A stretch of 64,000 bases of DNA, from assembly GCA_018402565.1 (NCBI GenBank), contig JAGYIQ010000001.1:1106904-1170903 (forward strand), given 5' to 3'. Each line of letters starts with the position of its first letter. Positions within the stretch are counted from its first letter, which is position 1. This DNA is from Pirellulaceae bacterium. GTDB lineage: Bacteria; Planctomycetota; Planctomycetia; Pirellulales; Pirellulaceae. Below are positions 49,001-56,030 of this stretch, piece after piece. A program made the position numbers and the translations under genes. The notes under the pieces were generated by a model. That model did not search any database, was not told the DNA's origin, and saw only the letters and a list, made by a program, of their open reading frames with translations.

Positions 49001-50587
49001 ATGGGATCGGCAATGTTGCTGGACACCAGCAAGTTCGAACAGAAGTACACCAACGCGTGCAACGCCATGCACGAGTTGGACAACATCATCGTGGCCACCG
49101 GCAAGCCACTGTCGGCCGAGGAACAGACTCGGTACGACAACTTGAAGGTGGAGGCCGAACAGAACAAGAAGATTCTGGAGCACTTCCGCGCGAAAAATGC
49201 GGAGATTCAAGGCCAAAATCTGGGTCAAAACCCCACCCAACCGGCGGGTCAAGGTCAGCACTCGGGCCAAGGCACGCAGTTGCCGCAGGGCCAAGCCCAC
49301 GTGATGACCAACCAGGTCCCCGGCGAACAAAAGCCGCGATTTGGCAAGCAGAAGGAAGGCTTCGAGGACGACCCGAAGGTCGGCTTCCGCAATTCGGAGG
49401 AATACTTCGCCGCGGTGGTGAACTACGGCAAGATGGTCCACGAGGGCAACGCCGGCGCGGTGACCGATCAGCGGATCAAGTACCTGAGCAGCTACCGCAA
49501 TGCGGAGCAGTTCGGCCTGCACAACTTGGAGACCGCGGGCGGTGACGTCGGTGTCACTGGTGACCTGACCGGCAGCGTGTTCGTGCCGATGGAGTTCTCC
49601 CCGGAGATCTTCAAGACCGATGCCGGGATCCCCTCCGGTGCTTTTCGCACCAATCGCCGCACCTCGCGAGCCATGACCGTGACCAAGCGGTATCGCTTGG
49701 ACAAGGATCATCGCGAGAGCGTGACCGGCGGTTTCCAGGTCGGTCGTAACTTCGAAATGCTGTGCAACCGCAGCAGTGCTGCCGAGTACGCTCAGTACAC
49801 GGTCACGATGCACGCCCTCTACGGTGCGTACGTCGCAAGTGACCTGATGATGGAGCAGAACGCGGCCATGATCGCCCAAGAGGTGGAGGAAGGGTTCCGG
49901 ACCGAGTTCGAATCGAACCGGATCATCGAGATCCTGACCGGCAAGGCCACGGGCGAATACCGCGGTATCTGGCACAGCAACGCCTTGATCAAGGTGGCGC
50001 CGAAGAACGGCCATTCCGCTCCGTTGACCGTTGGTAGCGTCAACCTGACGAAGGAAGACATCTACCGCATGAACGAGCGATTGTGGCGGGGGGGGAACCG
50101 TGAAAGCCTGGTCTGGGTGGCCGGACTCAAGTTCATGACGCCGCTCAAGATGCTGCAAGACACCAGCACGGCGACCAACACCCACTTCTTGTTCGATCCC
50201 AACGGTGGACCGGACTGGGCAGACGGGACGTTGGACGGGATCCCGATCGTGTTCACCGAGTACGTGCCTCCGATCGGCTACTTCGGCGGTTTGGGCCTGT
50301 ACAACATGGCCGAGTACGAGGAGTACACGTGGAAGCCGATGCGGATGGCGTCTTCGATGCACGCGAAGTTCATCTGCAACCAAACGGTGATGAAGTTCTG
50401 GACCTACACCGGCGGTCGCCCGCGGTGGGACTCGACGCTGATTCCCAAGGCCGTGGCCAAGGATGCGGACCCGGCATTCATCGAGCAGCAAACGCTTTCG
50501 CCGTTCGTCATGTGGGACGGTGATGATGCGAACGCTCCGGTGGTCAATCGCCCGCACAGCAAGGGCCGCACCGGCGCCGCCGCCTAG
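49001..50587 (+). CDS. Major capsid protein (528 aa)
   Basis: ATG 49001 with GGGAG 7-11 bases upstream, chosen over an earlier in-frame ATG lacking a site. HK97-fold major capsid: a helical N-terminal region with a Gln-rich segment (about 70-100), consistent with a cleaved scaffold-like delta region; then the capsid core with FVPMEFSPEIFKT, AYVASDLMMEQNAAMIAQEV (P-loop-like axial domain), NRIIEILTGKATGEYRGIWH, VNLTKEDIYRMNERLWRGGN and C-terminal GRPRWDSTLIPKAVA. About 528 residues is at the long end for this family. The ClpP-like protease on the opposite strand is the likely processing enzyme. Confidence 0.85.
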   Translation: MGSAMLLDTSKFEQKYTNACNAMHELDNIIVATGKPLSAEEQTRYDNLKVEAEQNKKILEHFRAKNAEIQGQNLGQNPTQPAGQGQHSGQGTQLPQGQAHVMTNQVPGEQKPRFGKQKEGFEDDPKVGFRNSEEYFAAVVNYGKMVHEGNAGAVTDQRIKYLSSYRNAEQFGLHNLETAGGDVGVTGDLTGSVFVPMEFSPEIFKTDAGIPSGAFRTNRRTSRAMTVTKRYRLDKDHRESVTGGFQVGRNFEMLCNRSSAAEYAQYTVTMHALYGAYVASDLMMEQNAAMIAQEVEEGFRTEFESNRIIEILTGKATGEYRGIWHSNALIKVAPKNGHSAPLTVGSVNLTKEDIYRMNERLWRGGNRESLVWVAGLKFMTPLKMLQDTSTATNTHFLFDPNGGPDWADGTLDGIPIVFTEYVPPIGYFGGLGLYNMAEYEEYTWKPMRMASSMHAKFICNQTVMKFWTYTGGRPRWDSTLIPKAVAKDADPAFIEQQTLSPFVMWDGDDANAPVVNRPHSKGRTGAAA

Positions 50588-50632
50588 TTTGACCGGGTGA
50601 TGCACCCGTGTAGTTGAAGATCCCAAGTGAAA

Positions 50633-50648
50633 GGGTCGTGCCTGACCC
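50633..50648 (+). promoter_or_regulatory. Late RNA hairpin 1, GTGCCT loop
   Basis: GGGTC-GTGCCT-GACCC followed by AGTTTT. Stem of five pairs; loop identical to the hairpins at 54238, 54845 and 55980 while the stem differs. It lies 60 bp before the gene at 50708. Confidence 0.7.
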
Positions 50649-50707
50649 AGTTTTCTGCGACAGCAGTTTTCCAGTCAGTCATCCCCGATCACATACGGAG
50701 ATCAATC

Positions 50708-51181
50708 GTGCCCTACAAGAAAATCCGCCGTCTGATGGACTTGCCGCAAGTGCATGTCCAACGCTTGACGGCCGCCGCCGCCAACGCCCGGGTGTATTCG
50801 GCCGTCTACAACCGCGCCGCCTTCATCGTGGCGATTGTTTCCCTCAAGCTGCCGAGTGGTCAAGCCTCCGGCCCAATGAATCTGCCGACTCGGTTTGAAA
50901 TCTACGGCGTGGAGGACGCGGACGACGCAGCCAACACTCGTGTCCTGGTTGCCGAGAAGGATCTGACCGGCGTCACCGGTTGGTCCGGCACCATGCAGAT
51001 CGAAGTCGACGAAACCCACTTTGGTGCCTTGTTGGGCAGCAAGGCGGACGGGACGCCCAAGTCCCTGGACGGCCTGCAAGTGGCCGTGTCTGGTGCCGAA
51101 GACACGATCTACGAGGCCGTGATCCAGTTCTGCGACCCGTACACGCAAAGCCTTGACCTGCTGCAAGAGAAGAACACCTAG
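50708..51181 (+). CDS. Phage head-tail connector or structural protein (157 aa)
   Basis: GTG 50708 (GGAG 8 bases upstream). Basic N-terminus, then a helical/beta protein (AAFIVAIVSLKLPSGQASGP, EIYGVEDADDAANTRVLVAE, GTMQIEVDETHFGALLGSKA). Size and position, directly after the capsid, fit a head-decoration or connector protein, but there is no signature. A GTGCCT-loop hairpin and GC-rich spacer precede it. Confidence 0.6.
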   Translation: MPYKKIRRLMDLPQVHVQRLTAAAANARVYSAVYNRAAFIVAIVSLKLPSGQASGPMNLPTRFEIYGVEDADDAANTRVLVAEKDLTGVTGWSGTMQIEVDETHFGALLGSKADGTPKSLDGLQVAVSGAEDTIYEAVIQFCDPYTQSLDLLQEKNT

Positions 51182-51247
51182 TCGGTGCTTCTCACGCTCG
51201 CGTGAGTCAGATTTGACGCAGGCATCGCTTATGTGATGCAAGCGGGT

Positions 51248-51293
51248 GCCTTGGCCCGAGTTTTGGTGATGCTTTCCTTGGGCCAAGGCTTTT
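51248..51293 (+). terminator. Terminator between structural genes
   Basis: GCCTTGGCCC (51248-51257) pairs with GGGCCAAGGC (51280-51289), followed by TTTT. Ten-pair stem: an efficient intrinsic terminator within the late block, so part of the late operon may be separately or partially terminated. Confidence 0.7.
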
Positions 51294-51326
51294 CATTCAA
51301 CGCCTGTCCGCACAGATCAAGACCTG

Positions 51327-52145
51327 ATGGCGATTCCCCTCCAACGCGACAACCTGGGACTGCTCCGCTACGCGGCGGATGTGTGTTGGCGTGACTCTGC
51401 CAGCAACCTGGCGGACAACGTCATCGCCGGCGCCCTGCGGACGCTGGAGTGTGACGTGGACCTGTTCCAACGTCTGCTGGGTGACGCCGCGCTGCAGGAG
51501 ATCGAGCGCGAGACATTCCACGGGATTCAGTTGCAGGTCCGCACAATGCGTCTGGAACGTTTCCCCTGCTTGAGCCTGCCGATCCGCCTGGATTGGCGGC
51601 GGGCTTGGTCCGTCGAGCAGTGGACCGCCTTCAAGGCCAGTGTCCAAGCGATGGAGGCCGGCGCCGCTCGCACGGCCTTGGAAGCAAAGATTGCCAAGGT
51701 GGAAAGCTGCTTCGCGGACGACGCCGCGCCGTTCTCGGTCAGTTACTGGGACTGCCACGAGGAACGCACCACGATTGCCCCAGCCGATCTCGAGCTGATG
51801 AACAGCAGCTCGGGCGATCAGATCCTGCTCAAGGACACCTGCAACACTTGTTGTGCGTGGCCCAGCAGTCATTGGTGGGGACTGAGTCTGGCGGCCCAGT
51901 GGAACCGTTGGGGGTTCCACGATGTGCCCAACAATCGTTACGTGGAAGTGAAGTACGTGGTCGGCTTCGCTCGGCCGGAAGACCTGGTCGAACGCGAGCC
52001 GATGATTGCGGCCAACATCGCCGCCCTGTTCAACTACCGGTACGAGAACCCGGAGATCATGGGTGCCCAGGCGACCCGCAACACGCAGCTCACGTACATG
52101 CTCCTGATGCAGCACTTCCAAAAACACCTGAAATGGAGAGTGTGA
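51327..52145 (+). CDS. Head-tail connector-type protein (272 aa)
   Basis: ATG 51327. A mixed alpha/beta 272-residue protein with Cys/Trp-rich middle (CNTCCAWPSSHWWGLSLAAQ) and a C-terminal helix (AANIAALFNYRYENPEIMGA). Position after the capsid fits head-completion or connector function; no family signature is clear. It overlaps the next gene by one base. Confidence 0.55.
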   Translation: MAIPLQRDNLGLLRYAADVCWRDSASNLADNVIAGALRTLECDVDLFQRLLGDAALQEIERETFHGIQLQVRTMRLERFPCLSLPIRLDWRRAWSVEQWTAFKASVQAMEAGAARTALEAKIAKVESCFADDAAPFSVSYWDCHEERTTIAPADLELMNSSSGDQILLKDTCNTCCAWPSSHWWGLSLAAQWNRWGFHDVPNNRYVEVKYVVGFARPEDLVEREPMIAANIAALFNYRYENPEIMGAQATRNTQLTYMLLMQHFQKHLKWRV

Positions 52146-52666
52146 TGCAAGGCCGCCCACCCGCCACCCCGCAAGACTTGCGCGTCGAGGTCATCATCTA
52201 CCGCCGCGTGGTGAGTGGCGTCTCCGAAGACACGGGCCAGAAGACGTACACGTACGTCAAGCGTCGCAGCGCCCGCGTGAAGCTGAACCGACAACGCAGC
52301 AGCACGGATATCTTCGAGCACAACCTGACGTCCATGTTCCAAGAGTACATGGTCGGCAATTGGTGGGACTGGATGGAGGTCGAGGCCTCGGACGTCGTTC
52401 TTCGCTGCGGTGACCGTGTGCAGTTTGGCTTGCATGGCAAACCGATCAATTGGCAGGGCCGCAACCGTTGGGCGATCATCGAACTGGTCAGTAATGGCGA
52501 GTGCCTTTCGGGGATCGACAGCGTGAACTGCCCGTGCCAGTCCGAACCCGAATCCTTGGTGCCACCGGGCACTGAACCCATCCACAATCCGCCACCCGAA
52601 CCACCGGCGGACCCGCCCGCCGATCCACCGGATCCACCCGCGCCGCCTGAACCGGAGGAACCGTAG
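52145..52666 (+). CDS. Head-closure-type protein with Pro-rich tail (173 aa)
   Basis: ATG 52145 (GTGATG overlap with the upstream stop). Residues ~1-120 are beta-rich with KTYTYVKRRSARVKLNRQRS and the conserved DVVLRCGDRVQFGLHGKPIN block, as in HK97 gp10-type head-tail joining proteins; the C-terminal 45 residues are a PADPP-rich tail. It precedes a gp10-like gene, the usual order of head-completion genes. Confidence 0.6.
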   Translation: MQGRPPATPQDLRVEVIIYRRVVSGVSEDTGQKTYTYVKRRSARVKLNRQRSSTDIFEHNLTSMFQEYMVGNWWDWMEVEASDVVLRCGDRVQFGLHGKPINWQGRNRWAIIELVSNGECLSGIDSVNCPCQSEPESLVPPGTEPIHNPPPEPPADPPADPPDPPAPPEPEEP

Positions 52667-52670
52667 TCCA

Positions 52671-53234
52671 ATGGCCAAGGTCCTCCTGAACTATGTCGTG
52701 ACGGGTATCCCCGAGTTGGATCAAGCCCTGAACGACATCGGGGACCGGGTGGTCATGCGACAAGTGGTGCGTGGGCCGGCGGTCGCGGCTTTGGCCCCCA
52801 CCAATGCCGCGATCAAGATGAACTCACGGCGGACCCACCCGTTGTCCATGCAACGGGACCCGGTCAGCCAAGCGTTGGTCCGTGCCGGACGAACGCCCAA
52901 CCGACGGATCGGACCAATGGCCCGGTACGTCAAGGTGCGGCCGATATCGGCCCGTGCCCAGTCGATTGGCGCCCGCGTCAGTTACGACACCAAGGTTTTC
53001 CCTGGCTTCGTGGTCTATGGGAAATCCACGGGCAAACGAGCCTTTTACCCGGCCGCCCAAGAGTACGGGGCCGCGGCCAACCCAAGGATCAAACCCAAGC
53101 GACAAATGGCCCGAGCAGTGGAAAGCACTCAAGCACAAGTGATGAGTATCTTCCGCCGCAAGTTCCGCACGTCGTACGAGACTCGGACCGCTCGCTTGAT
53201 GAAGCGACGCGGCCTGAACGTCACGGTTTCCTGA
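52671..53234 (+). CDS. HK97 gp10-like tail component (187 aa)
   Basis: ATG 52671 with an excellent GGAGGAA. The layout, an N-terminal GIPELDQALNDIGDRV then ALAPTNAAIKMNSRRTHPLS and a basic C-terminus with FRTSYETRTARLMKRRGLNV, matches HK97 gp10-type tail-completion proteins, which join head and tail. 187 residues is typical. Confidence 0.65.
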   Translation: MAKVLLNYVVTGIPELDQALNDIGDRVVMRQVVRGPAVAALAPTNAAIKMNSRRTHPLSMQRDPVSQALVRAGRTPNRRIGPMARYVKVRPISARAQSIGARVSYDTKVFPGFVVYGKSTGKRAFYPAAQEYGAAANPRIKPKRQMARAVESTQAQVMSIFRRKFRTSYETRTARLMKRRGLNVTVS

Positions 53235-53250
53235 CCAGAAAGCATCAACC

Positions 53251-53676
53251 ATGTCAGAAGTGATCGAATGCGACCTTGGCCCCAACCTGCGGAAGTGGCT
53301 GTTGTCCCTGGAGGAAGTAGCCGCTTACGTCGGGAACCGGATCATCGACACGATCCCGGAAGAATGCCCTCAAGGCTTCATCTGGTTCTCGATGCAGGAC
53401 GCCGAGGACAGCGACAGCCTGTGTGAGGGGTTTGACGAATTCGATTACACGCTGGAGATCATCGGACCGGAGCGAGAACTGGCCAAGACGCGACGACTCA
53501 AGAACGTGATTACCAACGCCTGCTTCAATTACGAACGCGGCCAACCGTTTGGTGATCCTGATTACTGGGTGCAGTGCATCGAGGTCATCAAGCTGGGTGA
53601 CAACTACGTGCCGGTCGCCCCCAACTACCTGGCTGGCATTGCCTTCACCGCAATGGCCATCCGCATTACCCCGTAA
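53251..53676 (+). CDS. Tail-completion/minor tail protein (141 aa)
   Basis: ATG 53251 with an AGAAAGCAT leader. Beta-rich acidic protein (EECPQGFIWFSMQDAEDSDS, DYTLEIIGPERELAKTRRLK) of the size and position of tail-terminator (DUF3168-like) proteins, which cap the tail tube. The match is by context more than by residues. Confidence 0.5.
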   Translation: MSEVIECDLGPNLRKWLLSLEEVAAYVGNRIIDTIPEECPQGFIWFSMQDAEDSDSLCEGFDEFDYTLEIIGPERELAKTRRLKNVITNACFNYERGQPFGDPDYWVQCIEVIKLGDNYVPVAPNYLAGIAFTAMAIRITP

Positions 53677-53720
53677 CGTTTGACACGATCAACCCTTGGA
53701 GCCAACTCGGAGCCACACCC

Positions 53721-54200
53721 ATGATTTATCGCGAGTACCAACTCAACAGCGGTGCGCAAGAGCAACCGTTGGATATGCCCGCCGGAGCTGAGATCGTCAG
53801 TCTGGATCGGTCCCCAGAGAACCGACTCCGCCTGTCAGTCTTGCTGGACGAAACCGAAGTCCAGCGGCAGACCCGCTTGTTCCGCTGCGTGCCGTCCGGC
53901 ACCAAGCTGCCGGACATTGCCGGCAAGAGCCTGGTCTACTTGGGATCGGTCAATCTCCTGCCCACCTTGTGGCACGTGCATGAGGTCGTGACCCTGGCCC
54001 CGGCCACGCCGGTCGCCCCCGAGCCAACCACCGCGTCGGAAGTCACTGCGTCGGAAGTCACCGCCCCGGAAGCAACCGCGGCCGAAGCAGCCAAGGCGGA
54101 AGCAACCAAAACGGAAGCAACGCCGGAAGTCACGCTGGAGCCAGCCGCCCCGGCTGACGCCGCCCCGGCCAAGGCCAACCCGTTCAAGTCCGCCAAGTAA
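53721..54200 (+). CDS. Phage protein, DUF7352-like (159 aa)
   Basis: ATG 53721. N-terminal ~85 residues are a compact beta domain (ALEIVSLDRSPENRLRLSVL-like, TRLFRCVPSGTKLPDIAGKS), followed by a low-complexity Ala/Thr/Glu stretch with imperfect ATASEVTASEV repeats, probably a flexible linker. The N-terminal pattern fits a small phage family (DUF7352) of unknown function. It lies between tail-completion and tail-tube genes. Confidence 0.55.
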   Translation: MIYREYQLNSGAQEQPLDMPAGAEIVSLDRSPENRLRLSVLLDETEVQRQTRLFRCVPSGTKLPDIAGKSLVYLGSVNLLPTLWHVHEVVTLAPATPVAPEPTTASEVTASEVTAPEATAAEAAKAEATKTEATPEVTLEPAAPADAAPAKANPFKSAK

Positions 54201-54237
54201 TCATCCACCAAAAAGCATCGACCCCTGATCGTTTTGT

Positions 54238-54253
54238 CAGACGTGCCTGTCTG
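54238..54253 (+). promoter_or_regulatory. Late RNA hairpin 2, GTGCCT loop
   Basis: CAGAC-GTGCCT-GTCTG, five-pair stem with the same loop as the others and a different stem, 36 bp before the tail-tube ATG. No T-run follows this copy. Confidence 0.65.
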
Positions 54254-54288
54254 TGCCACCCATAACAGCCTTTTGTGGAGCACAAATC

Positions 54289-54822
54289 ATGGCATGTCAA
54301 ACCAAATCCGCGTCCAAGGGAGACAAGGGCGTCGGAACCAGTCTGTACGTGGACTTTTCGTCGTGTACCCACGTCGCCAACCCCACCGCCAACCCGTTGA
54401 CGTTGGACACCGCCACCGACAACGCCTACACCAAGATCAACTGCATCACGGAGATCACGCCTCCGGGTGCGGAACGAGCCGAGGAGCAGGACGACGGCTG
54501 CTTGGAGGAGGACTTGGTGGTCACCGACGTGGGTCCGAAACAATTGACCAGCGGAACGGCCACCATCCGCTACGTCCCCGGCGATGCCGTTGACGTGGGC
54601 CTCCGCGCCGCGATGGACACCGGCAACGATGTCTCCGTGGTCATCAAGCACCCGACCGGCGCGACCTTCGTTTACGAATGGTTCGATGCCAAGATCACGC
54701 AGGTCAGCCCGCAGTCGATCGGTAAGCGAACCTTCCGCACCGCGACCATCCGTTTGACTCCGCAAATGGAATCGGGCTTTGCGACCAATGCAGCTCATCT
54801 GGGCACCGGTTTGACGGCCTAA
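54289..54822 (+). CDS. Major tail protein (tail tube, 177 aa)
   Basis: ATG 54289. A 177-residue all-beta protein: TSLYVDFSSCTHVANPTANP, then VTDVGPKQLTSGTATIRYVP, DVSVVIKHPTGATFVYEWFD and SQRTFRTATIRLTPQMESGF, the usual arrangement of a long-tailed phage tube subunit between tail-completion and chaperone genes. No cleavage signal seen. Confidence 0.7.
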   Translation: MACQTKSASKGDKGVGTSLYVDFSSCTHVANPTANPLTLDTATDNAYTKINCITEITPPGAERAEEQDDGCLEEDLVVTDVGPKQLTSGTATIRYVPGDAVDVGLRAAMDTGNDVSVVIKHPTGATFVYEWFDAKITQVSPQSIGKRTFRTATIRLTPQMESGFATNAAHLGTGLTA

Positions 54823-54844
54823 GCCGGGTCCCAGTTTTCATAAC

Positions 54845-54858
54845 AGCCGTGCCTGGCT
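54845..54858 (+). promoter_or_regulatory. Late RNA hairpin 3, GTGCCT loop
   Basis: AGCC-GTGCCT-GGCT followed by TTTT and GTTCGG. Four-pair stem, same loop as the other copies, ~67 bp before the gene at 54925. With its T-run it could act as a weak terminator or attenuator. Confidence 0.7.
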
Positions 54859-54924
54859 TTTTGTTCGGTCGACTTCCCGCAGTCGTCCGTTTTTCCCATC
54901 AACTCTGCTACAGAAAGCATTGCC

Positions 54925-55515
54925 ATGACTGATGAAATCATCCCGATCCCTGCCGATCAAATGGTCAAAGTCCCGGAACCCTCGGTCCCGGAACCCGCCA
55001 GCGAGCCACCCAAAGCCATTCCGCCCAAGATGCCGACCCCGCGGTTCAAGAATGCCGCCATGGATCGGATCTTTGCCCGCGCCAAGCGACGGGTGAAGAC
55101 CGTTCCGGTGACCATTCGCTACACGGACGACGCGACCGGCGCGGAAGAGTCCGAAACGGTCGAATTCCTGGTCCACGAAATGAGTGCCGGCATGAAGGGC
55201 CGCTTCGAGGCCATCATGCAGGAGCAGGCCCGCCGCTTGCTGGACGAAGACGACGACCTGTCCGAAGACGGCAACATTGACGCGGATGCCTTGGAGGAGA
55301 AGGTCAGCACCAGCGCCAACATGGGCAGCTTCAAGGTGGCCGTGGTCGCCGCCAGTGTCACGGACCTGGAAGGCAACCCGATCATCGACCAATCGGAGAT
55401 CGACACCGCTTGTGACCTGCCCGCGTACTTCATCGAGGTCCTGTTCGAGGAGGCGTTTACCCTCGCGGGTCTTGGCCGGCCGAAGAAGACTGAGAAAGCC
55501 GCGGAAAACGCATAA
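54925..55515 (+). CDS. Tail assembly chaperone, first part (196 aa)
   Basis: ATG 54925 with AGAAAGCATTG leader. The N-terminus is proline-rich (PSVPEPASEPPKAIPPKM); residues ~45-190 are helical and acidic (FARAKRRVKTVPVTIRYTDD, EDGNIDADALEEKVSTSANM), matching tail assembly chaperone N-terminal halves that sit between tube and tape measure genes. Its stop is followed within 18 bp by another acidic ORF in the -1 frame, the usual G/GT arrangement. Confidence 0.65.
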   Translation: MTDEIIPIPADQMVKVPEPSVPEPASEPPKAIPPKMPTPRFKNAAMDRIFARAKRRVKTVPVTIRYTDDATGAEESETVEFLVHEMSAGMKGRFEAIMQEQARRLLDEDDDLSEDGNIDADALEEKVSTSANMGSFKVAVVAASVTDLEGNPIIDQSEIDTACDLPAYFIEVLFEEAFTLAGLGRPKKTEKAAENA

Positions 55516-55946
55516 AGGCGAACCCCGATTGGGTGTTCGGGTTTCGCCTGTGCATGGCCTTGAGCGGCTTGGGGCCGGTCGCTCGGCACCCAAAGTACCT
55601 GTTGGAGATCTTCACCGCGTCTGAACTGGAGGAATGGAAGGCCTTCTTCCAACTCTTCCCATTTGGTCCGGATCAATTGATGGGAATGATCGCTCGCGCC
55701 CACGCGGACATGATCAACATGAACGCGGCCGAGGGATCGCAACCGGTCGAACCCAAAGACCTGTTGCCGGGCGACGATGCCGACACCCGGTGGCAGCGGA
55801 TCGAAGAAACCATCGAGGAAGAACTGCTGGACCGGCGATTGGAACGAGCCGAACGTCGCCGCCTGGCCAAGATGTCACCGGAGGAACGGGCCGTGGAGGA
55901 GCAACGCCGCTTCATCGCGGAACGTCAATCCAAACTCGACATCTAG
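55494..55946 (+). CDS. Tail assembly chaperone, second part (possible frameshift product)
   Basis: The frame opens at 55494 (ESRGKRIKANPDWVFGFRLC) and runs to 55946; GTG 55533 is the first usual start. Content (LEIFTASELEEWKAFFQLFP, EEELLDRRLERAERRRLAKM) fits the C-terminal half of G/GT chaperones. In many phages it is reached by a programmed -1 shift near the first gene's stop. The slip site here is unclear: GCGGAAAACG at 55501-55510 is the likeliest; no perfect X-XXY-YYZ heptamer is seen. Direct initiation at GTG 55533 or ATG 55553 remains possible. Confidence 0.55.
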   Translation, partial: ESRGKRIKANPDWVFGFRLCMALSGLGPVARHPKYLLEIFTASELEEWKAFFQLFPFGPDQLMGMIARAHADMINMNAAEGSQPVEPKDLLPGDDADTRWQRIEETIEEELLDRRLERAERRRLAKMSPEERAVEEQRRFIAERQSKLDI

Positions 55947-55979
55947 TCCCTCCATCACTTGTGACAACCACCCCGAGTT

Positions 55980-55997
55980 GCAGCCGTGCCTGGCTGC
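55980..55997 (+). promoter_or_regulatory. Late RNA hairpin 4, GTGCCT loop
   Basis: GCAGCC-GTGCCT-GGCTGC followed by TTTTTGTTCG. Six-pair stem, identical loop, different stem; 34 bp before the tape-measure ATG. The downstream TTTTTGTTCG is shared with hairpin 3. Confidence 0.75.
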
Positions 55998-56030
55998 TTT
56001 TTGTTCGCCCACCGGCGTTCAGGAGCAACC

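Noticed and set aside
48995..50626. Minus-strand open frame of 543 codons opposite the capsid gene
   Set aside because: Antisense of the capsid coding sequence; His/Arg-rich, no domain.
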